Below the pieces are notes generated by a model. It was not told the DNA's origin. It worked only from the letters and a program-made list of their open reading frames with translations, and made no database searches. The position numbers and the translations under genes are program-made. 53,132 nt of DNA from Azonexus sp. (GTDB lineage: Bacteria > Pseudomonadota > Gammaproteobacteria > Burkholderiales > Rhodocyclaceae), in assembly GCA_030691385.1 (NCBI GenBank), contig JAUYEI010000058.1, positions 1-53,132 on the forward strand, given 5' to 3'. Below, piece by piece: positions 42,111-50,827 of the stretch. Positions within the stretch are counted from its first letter, which is position 1, and each line of letters opens with the position of its first letter.

Positions 42111-42601
42111 GAAAACTCCGCTACGGCACCATGATTCGCTTTCTCACGATACGCGCCTCGCTGTTTGCCGGCCTGTGGTGGATACTCGCCGAAGGTCGCA
42201 GTGACGCTTGGCTGTTCGGCTGCATTGCCGTCGTCGCAGCAACCTGGGCTAGCCTGTGGCTGTGGCCGGCTGCGCCGACCCCCATTCGCCTGGCCGGGGT
42301 GGTCGGCTTTCTGCGCTTTTTTATCTGGAATTCGATCCGCGGCGGCTTTCAGGTGGCCGGCATGGCCCTGCGCGGGCGCGCCGCCCTGCAGCCCGCCCTG
42401 ATCGTGCTGCCGGTAAACCTGCAGAACGACTGCGCACGCGTCCTTCTGATCAACACATTGGGCCTGATGCCGGGTACCGTTGGTGTCGACATGGATGATG
42501 CAGGCGTGCAACTGCATGTACTCGACAGGCGCCTGCCGGTTGCCACCGAGGCGCAGGCACTGGAAGCGGTCATCTCAAAACTGTTCGGGGCATCGTCATG
42601 A
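42107..42601 (+). CDS. mnhE: MnhE/MrpE, Na+/H+ antiporter subunit E
   Basis: A 164-residue protein with the MNHE domain: IRASLFAGLWWILAEGR, FIWNSIRGGFQVAGMALRGR and NTLGLMPGTVGVDMDD. Two to three N-terminal membrane helices and a C-terminal cytoplasmic part. First of the Mrp cluster here; E, F and G are the small subunits. It overlaps the Na/Pi gene and mnhF by 4 bp. Confidence 0.9.
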   Translation: MRKLRYGTMIRFLTIRASLFAGLWWILAEGRSDAWLFGCIAVVAATWASLWLWPAAPTPIRLAGVVGFLRFFIWNSIRGGFQVAGMALRGRAALQPALIVLPVNLQNDCARVLLINTLGLMPGTVGVDMDDAGVQLHVLDRRLPVATEAQALEAVISKLFGASS

Positions 42602-42870
42602 GTACGCTGGCCTTGGGTGTTGCGCTGTTCCTGCTGGCCAACCTGGTCGTGGCGCTGGTTGCCGCCGCACGGGGGCCGACACCGGCCGACCGCATGCTGA
42701 CCGCCTTGTTGTTCGGCAGTACCGGCACGGCTGTGATGGTACTGCTCGCAGCCTCCGGAGGCGTCGCACCACTCATCGACGTCGCGTTGGTACTGGCCCT
42801 GCTCGCTGCCATAGGCGGTATTGCCTTCGCCAAGCGTGCCTGGCACGCCGAGGGAAATGACCATGATTGA
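42598..42870 (+). CDS. mnhF: MnhF/MrpF, Na+/H+ antiporter subunit F
   Basis: A 90-residue protein with three membrane helices and the family core RGPTPADRMLTALLFGSTG. It overlaps mnhE by 4 bp and mnhG by 8 bp. Confidence 0.9.
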   Translation: MSTLALGVALFLLANLVVALVAAARGPTPADRMLTALLFGSTGTAVMVLLAASGGVAPLIDVALVLALLAAIGGIAFAKRAWHAEGNDHD

Positions 42871-43168
42871 GTGGCTGAGCGCGGGCCTGCTGATTGTCGG
42901 TGCCTTCTTTTTTTTCGCTGGCACGGTGGGCCTCCTGCGTTTCCCCGATGTCTATAGTCGCCTGCACGCGCTGGCCAAGGCCGATAACCTGGGATTGGGC
43001 TGCGTATTGCTTGCCCTTGCCATCCAGGCCGACAGCCTGGCGGCGGCGCTCAAACTGCTTCTGATCTGGCCGCTGGTATTGGCCGCCAGTGCCGGTATCG
43101 GTTTCGCTATCGCCCGCCGCGCCCGCGCACTCGGGATCCAACCGTGGCAGAAGGAGGATGCGCGATGA
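42863..43168 (+). CDS. mnhG: MnhG/MrpG, Na+/H+ antiporter subunit G
   Basis: A 101-residue protein starting at the ATG at 42863 (MIEWLSAGLLIVG). The GTVGLLRFPDVYSRLHALAKADNLG block is diagnostic for MnhG. Three membrane segments. The start overlaps the mnhF stop by 8 bp, and a longer in-frame start is not supported. Confidence 0.92.
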   Translation: MIEWLSAGLLIVGAFFFFAGTVGLLRFPDVYSRLHALAKADNLGLGCVLLALAIQADSLAAALKLLLIWPLVLAASAGIGFAIARRARALGIQPWQKEDAR

Positions 43169-43413
43169 GTTTCGCCTTTGACCTGCTGCTCGCCCTGGCA
43201 CTGCTGTGGAGCGGCTGGCGCACCTTGACGACACCCCGGCTTGATCAGGCCATCGTCCTGTTCATTGCCTTCGGCCTGCTGATGGCTCTGGGCTGGGCGC
43301 GATTGTCAGCGCCTGACATCGGGTTGGCCGAAGCAGCCATCGGCGCCGGCTTGACCGGCGCCTTGCTGCTCGACGCCTATGGCGCATTGCGACAGCGAAC
43401 GGAGCAGCCATGA
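43165..43413 (+). CDS. DUF4040 / MbhD-like subunit of the Mrp complex
   Basis: An 82-residue membrane protein starting at 43165 (AAGGAGGA at 43151-43158 in front). Three hydrophobic stretches with ALGWARLSAPDIGLAEAAIGAGLTGALLLDAYG, which is the MbhD/DUF4040 pattern: in canonical Mrp it is part of the C-terminal extension of MrpA. Here it is a separate gene, so MrpA is split as in the hydrogenase-linked and archaeal arrangements. Confidence 0.83.
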   Translation: MSFAFDLLLALALLWSGWRTLTTPRLDQAIVLFIAFGLLMALGWARLSAPDIGLAEAAIGAGLTGALLLDAYGALRQRTEQP

Positions 43414-44063
43414 GGCGATTTCTCGTGATCGCCTTCGCTGCTGCCTTTGCCGCCGCCCTCGGCAGTGCGATGCTCGAACTCGCACCCAGTCCGCTCGACC
43501 TGCGCATTCCGGTGGCCGCGCATCTGGCGCAAAGCGGCGTCAGTCACCCGGTTACTGCCGTCCTGCTTAACTATCGCGGCTACGACACCCTGCTTGAAAT
43601 CGCCGTTCTGCTCTTGGCCTTGCTGGGTATCCTTGCGGTGGTCGGCAAAGATAATCCATCACCGCCACGTCCGGCCCACCCGGTGCTACAAACACTGGCG
43701 CGCCTGGCAACACCATCGATCATCGTCATGGCGGTGTATCTACTCTGGGCTGGCGCCTTCCGCCCCGGCGGCGCCTTTCAGGCCGGAGCGCTGCTCGCTG
43801 CCGCCGCCGTGTTGCTGCATCTGGTCGGTTTGTTGCCGGCCTGGAGCATGCCCCGGCTCAGGCTGCGCCTTGGCTTCGTCATCGGTTTCGTGGTGTTTCT
43901 GATGGTTAGCACCGCCTTGCTGGGCCAGGGGGCACTGCTCAAATACCCCGCCGAAACAGCAGGAATGTTGATCCTGCTGATCGAGAGTGCGCTGACGCTC
44001 TCTCTGGCGTTGATACTGGCCGGATTATTCCTGCTTCTCTCGCGCGATCAGGGGGGAGCATGA
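43410..44063 (+). CDS. mnhB: MnhB-type subunit with MbhE-like N-terminus
   Basis: A 217-residue protein joining two parts. Residues about 1-85 look like the MbhE module of MrpA (VSHPVTAVLLNYRGYDTLLEIAVLLLALLGILAV). Residues about 90-215 are the MnhB domain (TPSIIVMAVYLLWAGAFRPGGAFQAGALLAAAAVLLHL). In Mrp the proton and sodium routes pass through these modules. It overlaps both neighbours by 4 bp. Confidence 0.88.
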   Translation: MRRFLVIAFAAAFAAALGSAMLELAPSPLDLRIPVAAHLAQSGVSHPVTAVLLNYRGYDTLLEIAVLLLALLGILAVVGKDNPSPPRPAHPVLQTLARLATPSIIVMAVYLLWAGAFRPGGAFQAGALLAAAAVLLHLVGLLPAWSMPRLRLRLGFVIGFVVFLMVSTALLGQGALLKYPAETAGMLILLIESALTLSLALILAGLFLLLSRDQGGA

Positions 44064-44362
44064 CCGGCGGATTGTTGTTTGCGTTGACCGGCGCCGCCCT
44101 GTTTGCGCTAGGCGTGGCAGGTGTGCTTCTGATCGCCCACCTGCTGCGCCGTATCCTTGCCTTCAACCTGATGGGCAGTGGCGCCTTCCTGGTACTGGTC
44201 GGACTGGCGCAGAGGAACGACGTGCCCGACCCGGTGCCGCAGGCAATGGTGCTGACCGGCATCGTCGTCGCAGTCGCTGCCACAGCGCTGGCCTTGGCCT
44301 TGACAAGAAAACTTCATGGATTGACCGGGCAAATCGCACTGCCGGAGGATGCGGATGACTGA
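44060..44362 (+). CDS. mnhC: MnhC/MrpC, NuoK-like subunit
   Basis: A 100-residue protein with three membrane helices, a NuoK-like fold and the family motif LIAHLLRRILAFNLMGSGAFLVLVGLAQRNDVPDPVPQAMVLTGIVV. It overlaps mnhB by 4 bp and mnhD by 8 bp. The conserved acid of NuoK in the second helix is not obvious, as usual for MrpC. Confidence 0.88.
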   Translation: MTGGLLFALTGAALFALGVAGVLLIAHLLRRILAFNLMGSGAFLVLVGLAQRNDVPDPVPQAMVLTGIVVAVAATALALALTRKLHGLTGQIALPEDADD

Positions 44363-45779
44363 CCCGCTGATCTGGCTGATCGTGCTGCCGCTCGCGTGGG
44401 CGACATTGGCCTTTGCACTTGGGCCCGGGCGGGGCGCCTGGGTGGCGATGGCCGGGCTGCTGGCGCAACTCTGGCTGGCCTTCGCTTTGGCGCAAAAAAT
44501 CGGTGCTGGCGGGGCTGCTCTTTCCCATGCCGTTGGCGGCTGGGGGGCGCCGCTGGGAATCGATCTGGCTGTCGATGGGCTGTCGGCGGCGATGCTGCTG
44601 CTCACCCAATGCGTCGCGCTGCCGCTGGCCGTCTATGCCCGCAGCTATTTCAAGACGGGCGACCCGGCCGGCGTCTGGTTCTGGCCCTTGCTGGGCTTCC
44701 TGATCGCCGGACTCAACGCACTTTTCGTATCCGCTGATCTCTTCAACATCTACGTGACGCTCGAATTGGTGGGGCTGGCCGCCGTGGCCCTGGTCGCCGC
44801 TGGCGGCGGCGCACAACAGGTGGCGGCAGCCTTGCGCTATCTGTTCGCTACGCTGCTCGGTTCGGGCGCCTATCTGCTCGGCGTGGCGCTGCTCTACGGT
44901 GCCTACGGTACGGTGTCGATCGCCACCCTGACGCCGCTGGTAACAGGCGAGGCACCGCGACTGGTCTGGATCGCTGGCATCCTGATGGTGTCCGGGCTGA
45001 TGCTCAAGACGGCGCTGTTTCCCTTTCATTTCTGGCTGCCGCCCGCCCATGGCGGTGCACCGGCGCCGGTCTCGGCTCTGCTCTCGGCGCTGGTGGTAAA
45101 GGCCTCGTTCTACCTGATCCTGCGGCTGTGGCTGGGGCCCTTGCAGCCGCTGCTGCCGGTCTTCGCGTGGGGCATGGCCCTGCTGGGTGCAGCGGCGATC
45201 TTCTGGGGCTCGTGGCAGGCGATCCGCGCCGTGAAACTCAAGCGCCTGATCGCTTACTCCACGGTGGCCCAACTGGGCTACCTGTTCCTGATCTTTCCGC
45301 TGCTGGCCAACCCGGCGGCACTCAAGGCCGGCGTGATCCAAATCTTCGCCCACGGGCTGGCGAAAGCCGGCATGTTTGCCGCGGCCGGCGTGATGATCAA
45401 GGCGACCGGGCAGGATACGGTGGCCGGCCTGGCCGGCGCCGTCGAGCGCCTGCCGGTGACGCTGTTCGCCTTCGGCTTGGCCGGCATGACGCTGATGGGC
45501 CTGCCGCCTTCCTCGGGCTTTCTCGCCAAGTGGCAGATCATCGAGGCGGCGCTGGCGCAGGGTTACTGGATCATCGCCGTGGTGGCGCTGGCCGGCGGAC
45601 TACTGGCGGCTGTTTATGTGTTTCGCGTACTGCGTCAGGCTTTCCTGCTGGCGCCCGAAGGCAGGGCCATGGCTACTGTGCCGCGTGCGCTCGAATGGAG
45701 TGCTTTCGCGCTTGCTGCCGCCAGCGTATTGCTGGGTCTCCGCGGGGTGGAGTTGATGCGACTGGTTGGGGGCGCTTGA
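44355..45779 (+). CDS. mnhD: MnhD/MrpD, NuoN/NuoM-like antiporter subunit
   Basis: A 474-residue protein with about 14 membrane helices. The start at 44355 (MTDPL) is placed by GGAGG at 44343-44347; an ATG at 44349 is too close. Key residues: Glu in FNIYVTLELVGLAAVALV (helix 5), Lys in LMLKTALFPFHFWLPPAHGGAPAPVSALLSALVVKASF (helices 7-8) and KLKRLIAYSTVAQLGYL. These are the conserved charges of proton-translocating Nuo/Mrp subunits. Confidence 0.9.
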   Translation: MTDPLIWLIVLPLAWATLAFALGPGRGAWVAMAGLLAQLWLAFALAQKIGAGGAALSHAVGGWGAPLGIDLAVDGLSAAMLLLTQCVALPLAVYARSYFKTGDPAGVWFWPLLGFLIAGLNALFVSADLFNIYVTLELVGLAAVALVAAGGGAQQVAAALRYLFATLLGSGAYLLGVALLYGAYGTVSIATLTPLVTGEAPRLVWIAGILMVSGLMLKTALFPFHFWLPPAHGGAPAPVSALLSALVVKASFYLILRLWLGPLQPLLPVFAWGMALLGAAAIFWGSWQAIRAVKLKRLIAYSTVAQLGYLFLIFPLLANPAALKAGVIQIFAHGLAKAGMFAAAGVMIKATGQDTVAGLAGAVERLPVTLFAFGLAGMTLMGLPPSSGFLAKWQIIEAALAQGYWIIAVVALAGGLLAAVYVFRVLRQAFLLAPEGRAMATVPRALEWSAFALAAASVLLGLRGVELMRLVGGA

Positions 45780-45780
45780 G

Positions 45781-46854
45781 ATGTCTGAAAGCGGGATGAA
45801 TATTTTGTTCTTCATTCTTGGTCTGGTGACGCTGATCGGGGGAGCAGAACTATTGGTGCGCGGTGCATCAAGGCTTTCCCTGTCCTTCGGTATCTCGCCG
45901 TTGGTGGTGGGTCTTACCGTCGTTGCTTTCGGCACCAGCGCCCCAGAAATGGCGGTATCCGTGCAATCGGCGATGACGGACCGCGCGGACATCGCACTGG
46001 GCAACGTCATCGGCAGCAACATCATGAACGTTCTGCTTATTCTCGGTGCGTCGGCGATGATCGTACCGCTGGTTGTCGCCAATCAACTTATTCGCCAGGA
46101 AGTACCTGTCATGGTGGGGTTCTCGCTGCTCCTGCTAGCACTGTCGTACGACGGCAAGCTCTCTCCGCTGGACGGGCTCCTGCTGATTGTCCTTTTTCTC
46201 ATCTATACCGTAGTTGTCGTTCGTCAGAGTCGACGCCAACTCGGCGCTGAGGCGGGTAGCGGCGCTCCGTCATCGGTCGTCGGAAACGGGAGGGGTGATC
46301 ACTGGACGATACAACTGTTGCTGGTTGGATCCGGCCTCGGTTTGCTCGTGCTCGGTGCACATTGGCTGGTCGGGGCAGCAGTCGCCTTCGCAAACCATCT
46401 TGGCATCAGCGAGTTGGTGATCGGACTCACAGTTGTCGCTGTTGGAACCTCGCTACCGGAAGTGGCGACTTCGCTCATGGCGGCATTTCGTGGCGAACGC
46501 GACATTGCCGGCGTGCTGGGCGTGACCAGCCTGGTAGCGCCAACGGGCATTCCGGTACATCTCTCCATCCTGTCGTTCGATCTGCCGGTCATGATCGCGG
46601 TGGCCGTGGCCTGCCTGCCGATTTTCTTTACTGGCAACCTGATCGCCCGCTGGGAAGGCGGACTGTTTCTCAGCCTGTATGCCGCCTATCTGGCCTACGT
46701 TGTTCTCGCCGCACAGAAGCACGACGCCCTGACAGCGTATGGATCGGTGTTGGCTGGCTTCGTCCTGCCGATCATCGCAGTAACGCTTATTTTGGTCAGT
46801 TGGCGCGAGTGGCATGTCCTTGCTTCCACCCGTAGGACGGGGGTCAGAAAGTGA
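45781..46854 (+). CDS. CaCA-family Na+/Ca2+ exchanger-like protein with a deleted motif
   Basis: A 357-residue (by coordinates) YrbG-like protein. The first alpha repeat is intact (VGLTVVAFGTSAPEMAVSVQSAM, then ALGNVIGSNIMNVLLILGASAM). The second has VGLTVVAVGTSLPEVATSLMAAFRGERDIA but then jumps to GVLGVTSLVAP; the expected G-N-x-x-G-S-N-x-x-N segment of about 14 residues is missing after Ala243 (junction near 46510). That segment lines the ion site, so function as an exchanger is doubtful. The rest, including FDLPVMIAVAVACLPIFFTG, is normal. It sits inside the Mrp operon between two D-type subunits. Confidence 0.88.
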   Translation: MSESGMNILFFILGLVTLIGGAELLVRGASRLSLSFGISPLVVGLTVVAFGTSAPEMAVSVQSAMTDRADIALGNVIGSNIMNVLLILGASAMIVPLVVANQLIRQEVPVMVGFSLLLLALSYDGKLSPLDGLLLIVLFLIYTVVVVRQSRRQLGAEAGSGAPSSVVGNGRGDHWTIQLLLVGSGLGLLVLGAHWLVGAAVAFANHLGISELVIGLTVVAVGTSLPEVATSLMAAFRGERDIAGVLGVTSLVAPTGIPVHLSILSFDLPVMIAVAVACLPIFFTGNLIARWEGGLFLSLYAAYLAYVVLAAQKHDALTAYGSVLAGFVLPIIAVTLILVSWREWHVLASTRRTGVRK

Positions 46855-48365
46855 ACACGCAGGAACTGCTCCCGCTCGCAGTACTCTTTTCTTCCCTGTT
46901 GCCGGGACTGGTGATTTTCGCCTTGCCGGAATCCTGGATCGCCGTGCGCACCACGCTCAACCTGTTCGGAGCCATTGCCAAACTCGGACTGGTCTTTCTG
47001 CTGCTGGCTGGCGTTCATGCGGGCGGGAGCTATGGCGTGCGCTTCGAGGTACTGCCCGGCCTCGACCTAGCGCTCAAGGCCGATGCCCTGGGCCTGCTGT
47101 TCATCACGCTCTCGGCCATCCTCTGGCTGTTCACCACGCTCTACGCCATCGGCTACCTCGAAGGGGCGCCACACCGCAGCCGTTTCTTCGGCTTCTTCAG
47201 CCTGTGCGTCACAGCCACCATGGGTATCGCCATGGCGGCGAACCTGTTCACCTTCTTTGTCTTCTACGAACTGCTGACCTTGTCGACTTTCCCGCTGGTC
47301 GTCCATCGGGGAACTGACAAGGCGATGAAAGGTGGAACGGTCTATCTTGCCTATACCCTGATCGGCGGCACGGCGCTGCTGACCGGCATCGTCTGGTTGC
47401 ACCACCTGATCGGCCATACCGAGTTCGCTCATGGTGGCATCGCCGCCGCGCTTGGCGGCGAATACGCCGGGCAGTTGAAGATCATCTTTCTGCTCTTGAT
47501 CGCTGGCGTCGGCGTCAAGGCGGCGCTCGTGCCGCTGCACGGCTGGTTGCCGCAGGCGATGGTGGCGCCGGCGCCGGTATCGGCCTTGCTGCACGCGGTA
47601 GCGGTGGTGAAAGCCGGTGCCTTCGGTATTGTCCGCATTGTCTACGAGGTGTATGGCGTCGAGTTCGCGCAGTCGCTGAACCTGCTCCTGCCCTTGGCGA
47701 TCATCGCCGCCGTCACCATCATCTGGGGCAGCTTCCGGGCGCTGTTCCAGGACGACCTGAAGAAGCGGCTGGCCTTTTCCACGGTGAGCCAGGTGTCCTA
47801 TATCGCCCTTGGCGTTGCGTTGTTCGGGCCCATCGGCACGATAGGCGGCCTAGTACATCTGGTGCATCAAGGCATCATGAAAATCACCTTGTTCTTCTGT
47901 GCCGGAAATTATGCTGAAACGCTCGGCATCCATAAAGTCAGCGAAATGGACGGCGCCGGACGGCGTATGCCGTTCACCACGCTGGCTTTCTCCATTGGTG
48001 CGCTCGGCATGATGGGTGCGCCGCTGACGGCTGGCGCGGTGAGCAAGGCCTGGCTGATGGATGGTGCAACGGCGGCCGGTATGGCGTGGGCGACCTGGGT
48101 GCTGTGGACATCGAGCCTGCTCAATGCGGCCTATTTCCTGCCGATTCTCTGGCGGGCCTGGCTCCGGCCGGTGCCGACTGCCTGGCCTGAGGAGCATATT
48201 CCTCGGTGTGGATGGCGTGAGACGGCCTGGCTGTTGTTACTACCACCGATGGTTACGGCAGCAATGACACTGGCTGCCGCCCTGTTCGCCGATACCGGCG
48301 TCTCTCCTTTGGCATGGGCGCGTCTGATCGCAGCGCGCGAATACATCGGACTGGAAACGCCGTGA
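46851..48365 (+). CDS. Second MnhD/A-type antiporter subunit (NuoL/M-like)
   Basis: A 504-residue protein, GTG start overlapping the preceding stop by 4 bp. About 14 membrane helices. Conserved charges: Glu in FTFFVFYELLTLSTFPLVV, Lys in GVKAALVPLHGWLPQAMVAPAPVSALLHAVAVVKAGAFG and KKRLAFSTVSQVSYI. It most resembles the MrpD/MrpA NuoL-like N-terminus but is not fused to the MbhD/MbhE modules, which are separate upstream genes. With mnhD it gives the complex two pumping-type subunits. Confidence 0.9.
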   Translation: MNTQELLPLAVLFSSLLPGLVIFALPESWIAVRTTLNLFGAIAKLGLVFLLLAGVHAGGSYGVRFEVLPGLDLALKADALGLLFITLSAILWLFTTLYAIGYLEGAPHRSRFFGFFSLCVTATMGIAMAANLFTFFVFYELLTLSTFPLVVHRGTDKAMKGGTVYLAYTLIGGTALLTGIVWLHHLIGHTEFAHGGIAAALGGEYAGQLKIIFLLLIAGVGVKAALVPLHGWLPQAMVAPAPVSALLHAVAVVKAGAFGIVRIVYEVYGVEFAQSLNLLLPLAIIAAVTIIWGSFRALFQDDLKKRLAFSTVSQVSYIALGVALFGPIGTIGGLVHLVHQGIMKITLFFCAGNYAETLGIHKVSEMDGAGRRMPFTTLAFSIGALGMMGAPLTAGAVSKAWLMDGATAAGMAWATWVLWTSSLLNAAYFLPILWRAWLRPVPTAWPEEHIPRCGWRETAWLLLLPPMVTAAMTLAAALFADTGVSPLAWARLIAAREYIGLETP

Positions 48366-49213
48366 AACTCAAGGAGGCCTTTGTCTGGCAACCGAACTGG
48401 ATTTTCAAAAGCCTGATCCTGGTCTGTGGCGTATTGCTGGTGACGGTCGTTGGTTATATCCACATGCTGACCGGGTTGGCTTACGAGTTTCACGCCTTCT
48501 TCATCGTTCCGGTGCTGGCCGTCAGTTGGTTTCTTGGGTCACGTTTCGGCTACGCCCTGGGGGCGCTGGCGAGTATCGAATGGTACCTGGCCGATCAAAT
48601 GCTCGCCGGTGTTCAGTCGTTACTCCTGCCGCTGTTGTTCAATACCGCAATCAGGTTGGCCATCTTTGTTGGCGGAGCTTGGCTGGTCGGGACAATCCGC
48701 AATGTCTTGTTGCGCGAATCCCGGCTGGCGCGGGAAGATGCGCTGACCCAACTGCCGAACCGCCGAGAGTTCCATGAGCGGGGTCGGCAGGCCTTCGCCC
48801 AGGCGCAGCGCCAAGGCGCGCCCTTTGCGGCCGTGTATATCGATCTCGACCGTTTCAAGGAAGTCAACGACACCCTTGGTCACGAGACTGGCGACCGGCT
48901 CCTCCAATCGGTCGCCACCACGATGCTCAGGCATGTTCGCGCCAGCGATGTGCCGAGCCGACTGGGCGGTGATGAATTTGCCCTGCTCCTGCCCAACATG
49001 AAGGCGGATAAGGTTCATGCCTACGCGGACGAATTGCTGCGGGTCCTGCTGGATGCGATGCAGGCGGAAGGATGGCCGGTAACCTTCAGCATCGGTGTGG
49101 CCAGCTACCGTATAACGCCAGACGACTTCGATGCCTTGCTGAAACAGGCCGATGGCCTGATGTACGAAGTCAAGCGCGGCAGCCGCGACAGCATTCTGCT
49201 GCGCGAGTACTGA
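48362..49213 (+). CDS. Membrane-bound diguanylate cyclase (GGDEF)
   Basis: A 283-residue protein, GTG start overlapping the preceding stop by 4 bp. Four hydrophobic segments in residues about 15-120 form the sensor part; the GGDEF domain (about 125-280) has the EDALTQLPNRREF opening, the YIDLDRFKEVNDTLGHETGD metal site and an intact GGDEF at about 202-206. An inhibitory RxxD site (RASD) lies exactly five residues before it, so product feedback is likely. It makes c-di-GMP from two GTP. Co-translation with the antiporter suggests sensing of ion or pH stress. Confidence 0.92.
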   Translation: MKLKEAFVWQPNWIFKSLILVCGVLLVTVVGYIHMLTGLAYEFHAFFIVPVLAVSWFLGSRFGYALGALASIEWYLADQMLAGVQSLLLPLLFNTAIRLAIFVGGAWLVGTIRNVLLRESRLAREDALTQLPNRREFHERGRQAFAQAQRQGAPFAAVYIDLDRFKEVNDTLGHETGDRLLQSVATTMLRHVRASDVPSRLGGDEFALLLPNMKADKVHAYADELLRVLLDAMQAEGWPVTFSIGVASYRITPDDFDALLKQADGLMYEVKRGSRDSILLREY

Positions 49214-49222
49214 GCCCTTGAC

Positions 49223-49747
49223 ATGACGTGGCGAGAGCGCCTGCTTTCCTGGATGCCAACGCGGGAGCGACTCGAAGGCAATCGCTGGCTAGGTTGGCTG
49301 GCTCCCTGGCTTGGACACCCGAAGCTGTGGCATTGGTCGCGCCGAGGCGTCGCACTGGGCGTGGCGCTGGGCGTGTTCTTCGGACTTCTCATACCGCTTG
49401 CCCAGATTCCGGTAACGGCCGCGGCGGCCATTGTGTTGCGCGCCAATCTTCCAGCCGCGGCGGCCAGCACGCTGATCACCAACCCATTAACCCTCGGGCC
49501 TTTGTACTACTCGGCCTATCAATTGGGGAACTGGCTGACAGGAGACACTTCGCTGCCATCCGAGGTTCCAGAAGAGGGCGCCAATTCTGAATCCGATCGC
49601 TCAACCTGGCAGCGCATACTTGCCTTGGGCAAGCCATTGCTGGTGGGCTTGGCCATCATGGCGGTTTTTTCCGGATTGCTGACCTATGCTTTGATCTCGG
49701 TTTTCTGGCGGTGGCAGATCAGTCGACGATGGCGGCAACGACGTTGA
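49223..49747 (+). CDS. DUF2062 membrane protein
   Basis: A 174-residue protein of the DUF2062 family: WSRRGVALGVALGVFFGLLIPLAQIPVTAAAAIVLRANLPAAAASTLITNPLTLGPLYYSAYQLGNWL is the typical core. Three membrane helices, last at about 138-162. Function in the cell is not established. It begins 9 bp after the diguanylate cyclase, same direction. Confidence 0.88.
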   Translation: MTWRERLLSWMPTRERLEGNRWLGWLAPWLGHPKLWHWSRRGVALGVALGVFFGLLIPLAQIPVTAAAAIVLRANLPAAAASTLITNPLTLGPLYYSAYQLGNWLTGDTSLPSEVPEEGANSESDRSTWQRILALGKPLLVGLAIMAVFSGLLTYALISVFWRWQISRRWRQRR

Positions 49748-49855
49748 GATGATTTTGCGTCAGGCAGATACATGGATTTACCGCTCTTTTCATCTGCCAT
49801 AAAGAGAGTTTTGCTAGTATCACCGTAAAGGTCATTTCACGTGAAGGAGCCTCTC
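49748..49855. promoter_or_regulatory. Intergenic region before usp at 49856, probable promoter
   Basis: About 108 bp, AT-richer than its neighbours, with AAGGAG at 49843-49848 for the usp start and a TAGTAT that may serve as -10 at about 49815. I find no clear FNR or PhoP box. Confidence 0.3.
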
Positions 49856-50716
49856 ATGACTCAGCTTACGTTGCAGCCTCCGGGATCGATTGTCGTCGCA
49901 ACTGATTTCAGCCCGCCGGCCAATCTGGCGCTTGAACAAGCTGCCCGCCTTGCCAAATCCTGGGGAAGTGATCTGCACCTTCTGTGTGCGTGCGATCCGG
50001 ACGACGCAAATGCAATGCTGCTGCAGCGAGGCCGACTAGAGAAGCAGCAGGAATATCTTGCCGAAAGTCACGGTGTTCACGCAAACGTATTCCTGAGAAC
50101 TGGGCATGCGTCTGTCCAGATCATTCAGTTGGTAAACGAAATTGGCGCCGGTCTGGTTGTCGTTGGCGAGCATTCCCAAAGCTGGCTCAAGGACAGGTTT
50201 CTGGGGGGCACGGCGTTGAAAGTGCTGCGCCAGGCGAGTGTGCCGGTGTTGCTGGTCCGGTCTCCGCTGAGCAACGAATTCAGGAAAGTCATGGCGGCGA
50301 CGGATTTTTCCGGGAATGCCCTGCGTGCAATGCGGCTGGCAGCCACCTTCTTTCCTCATGCCACGCTTTTGATTCAGCATGCCTGTTCATTGCAAAAACT
50401 CCATCGGATGCGCCTTGATGGAGAAAAGCCTGAAAAAATGGAGGCCTATCGACAGCAACAAATCGAGGCAGCCAACGCGGGCATGGCCCGCTTTCGTGAG
50501 GAGTTGGGCCTGGCAACAGAATTCGGCGCGCAATGGCATGTCACCGCAGAAAGCGACAACCAGATCAGCATACTGCTCAATGTGCTGCGGCAGGAGAACC
50601 CGGATCTTCTCGTTGTCGGCAGGCATGGTGGCAGCGAAATCGACGAGCGCCTCTTTGGCAGTACGACGGAGAATCTTCTCTATCACGCCAATACCAACAT
50701 ATTGCTAGTGCCTTGA
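49856..50716 (+). CDS. Tandem universal stress protein (UspA x2)
   Basis: A 286-residue protein with two Usp domains starting at the ATG at 49856 (MTQLTLQPPGSIVVATDFS). Domain 1 ends VVGEHSQSWLKDRFLGGTALKVLRQASVPVLLV and domain 2 ends VVGRHGGSEIDERLFGSTTENLLYHANTNILLV, each with a G-x2-G-x9-G(S/T)-type loop, although domain 1 shows H-S-Q-S in place of the first Gly pair. It shares the FLGGTALKVL string with the usp at 51570 (FIGGTALKVL), so the two are paralogues. Confidence 0.88.
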   Translation: MTQLTLQPPGSIVVATDFSPPANLALEQAARLAKSWGSDLHLLCACDPDDANAMLLQRGRLEKQQEYLAESHGVHANVFLRTGHASVQIIQLVNEIGAGLVVVGEHSQSWLKDRFLGGTALKVLRQASVPVLLVRSPLSNEFRKVMAATDFSGNALRAMRLAATFFPHATLLIQHACSLQKLHRMRLDGEKPEKMEAYRQQQIEAANAGMARFREELGLATEFGAQWHVTAESDNQISILLNVLRQENPDLLVVGRHGGSEIDERLFGSTTENLLYHANTNILLVP

Positions 50717-50827
50717 TACAGTTAATCTCTTGCCAGAAACACACCAAGTGCAACTCGATTAAAAAGCCGAAAATGGGGCTAATTCAATCTTTGGGCTGGT
50801 TTGATGGGTTTGATGGAGGGTGTTACC

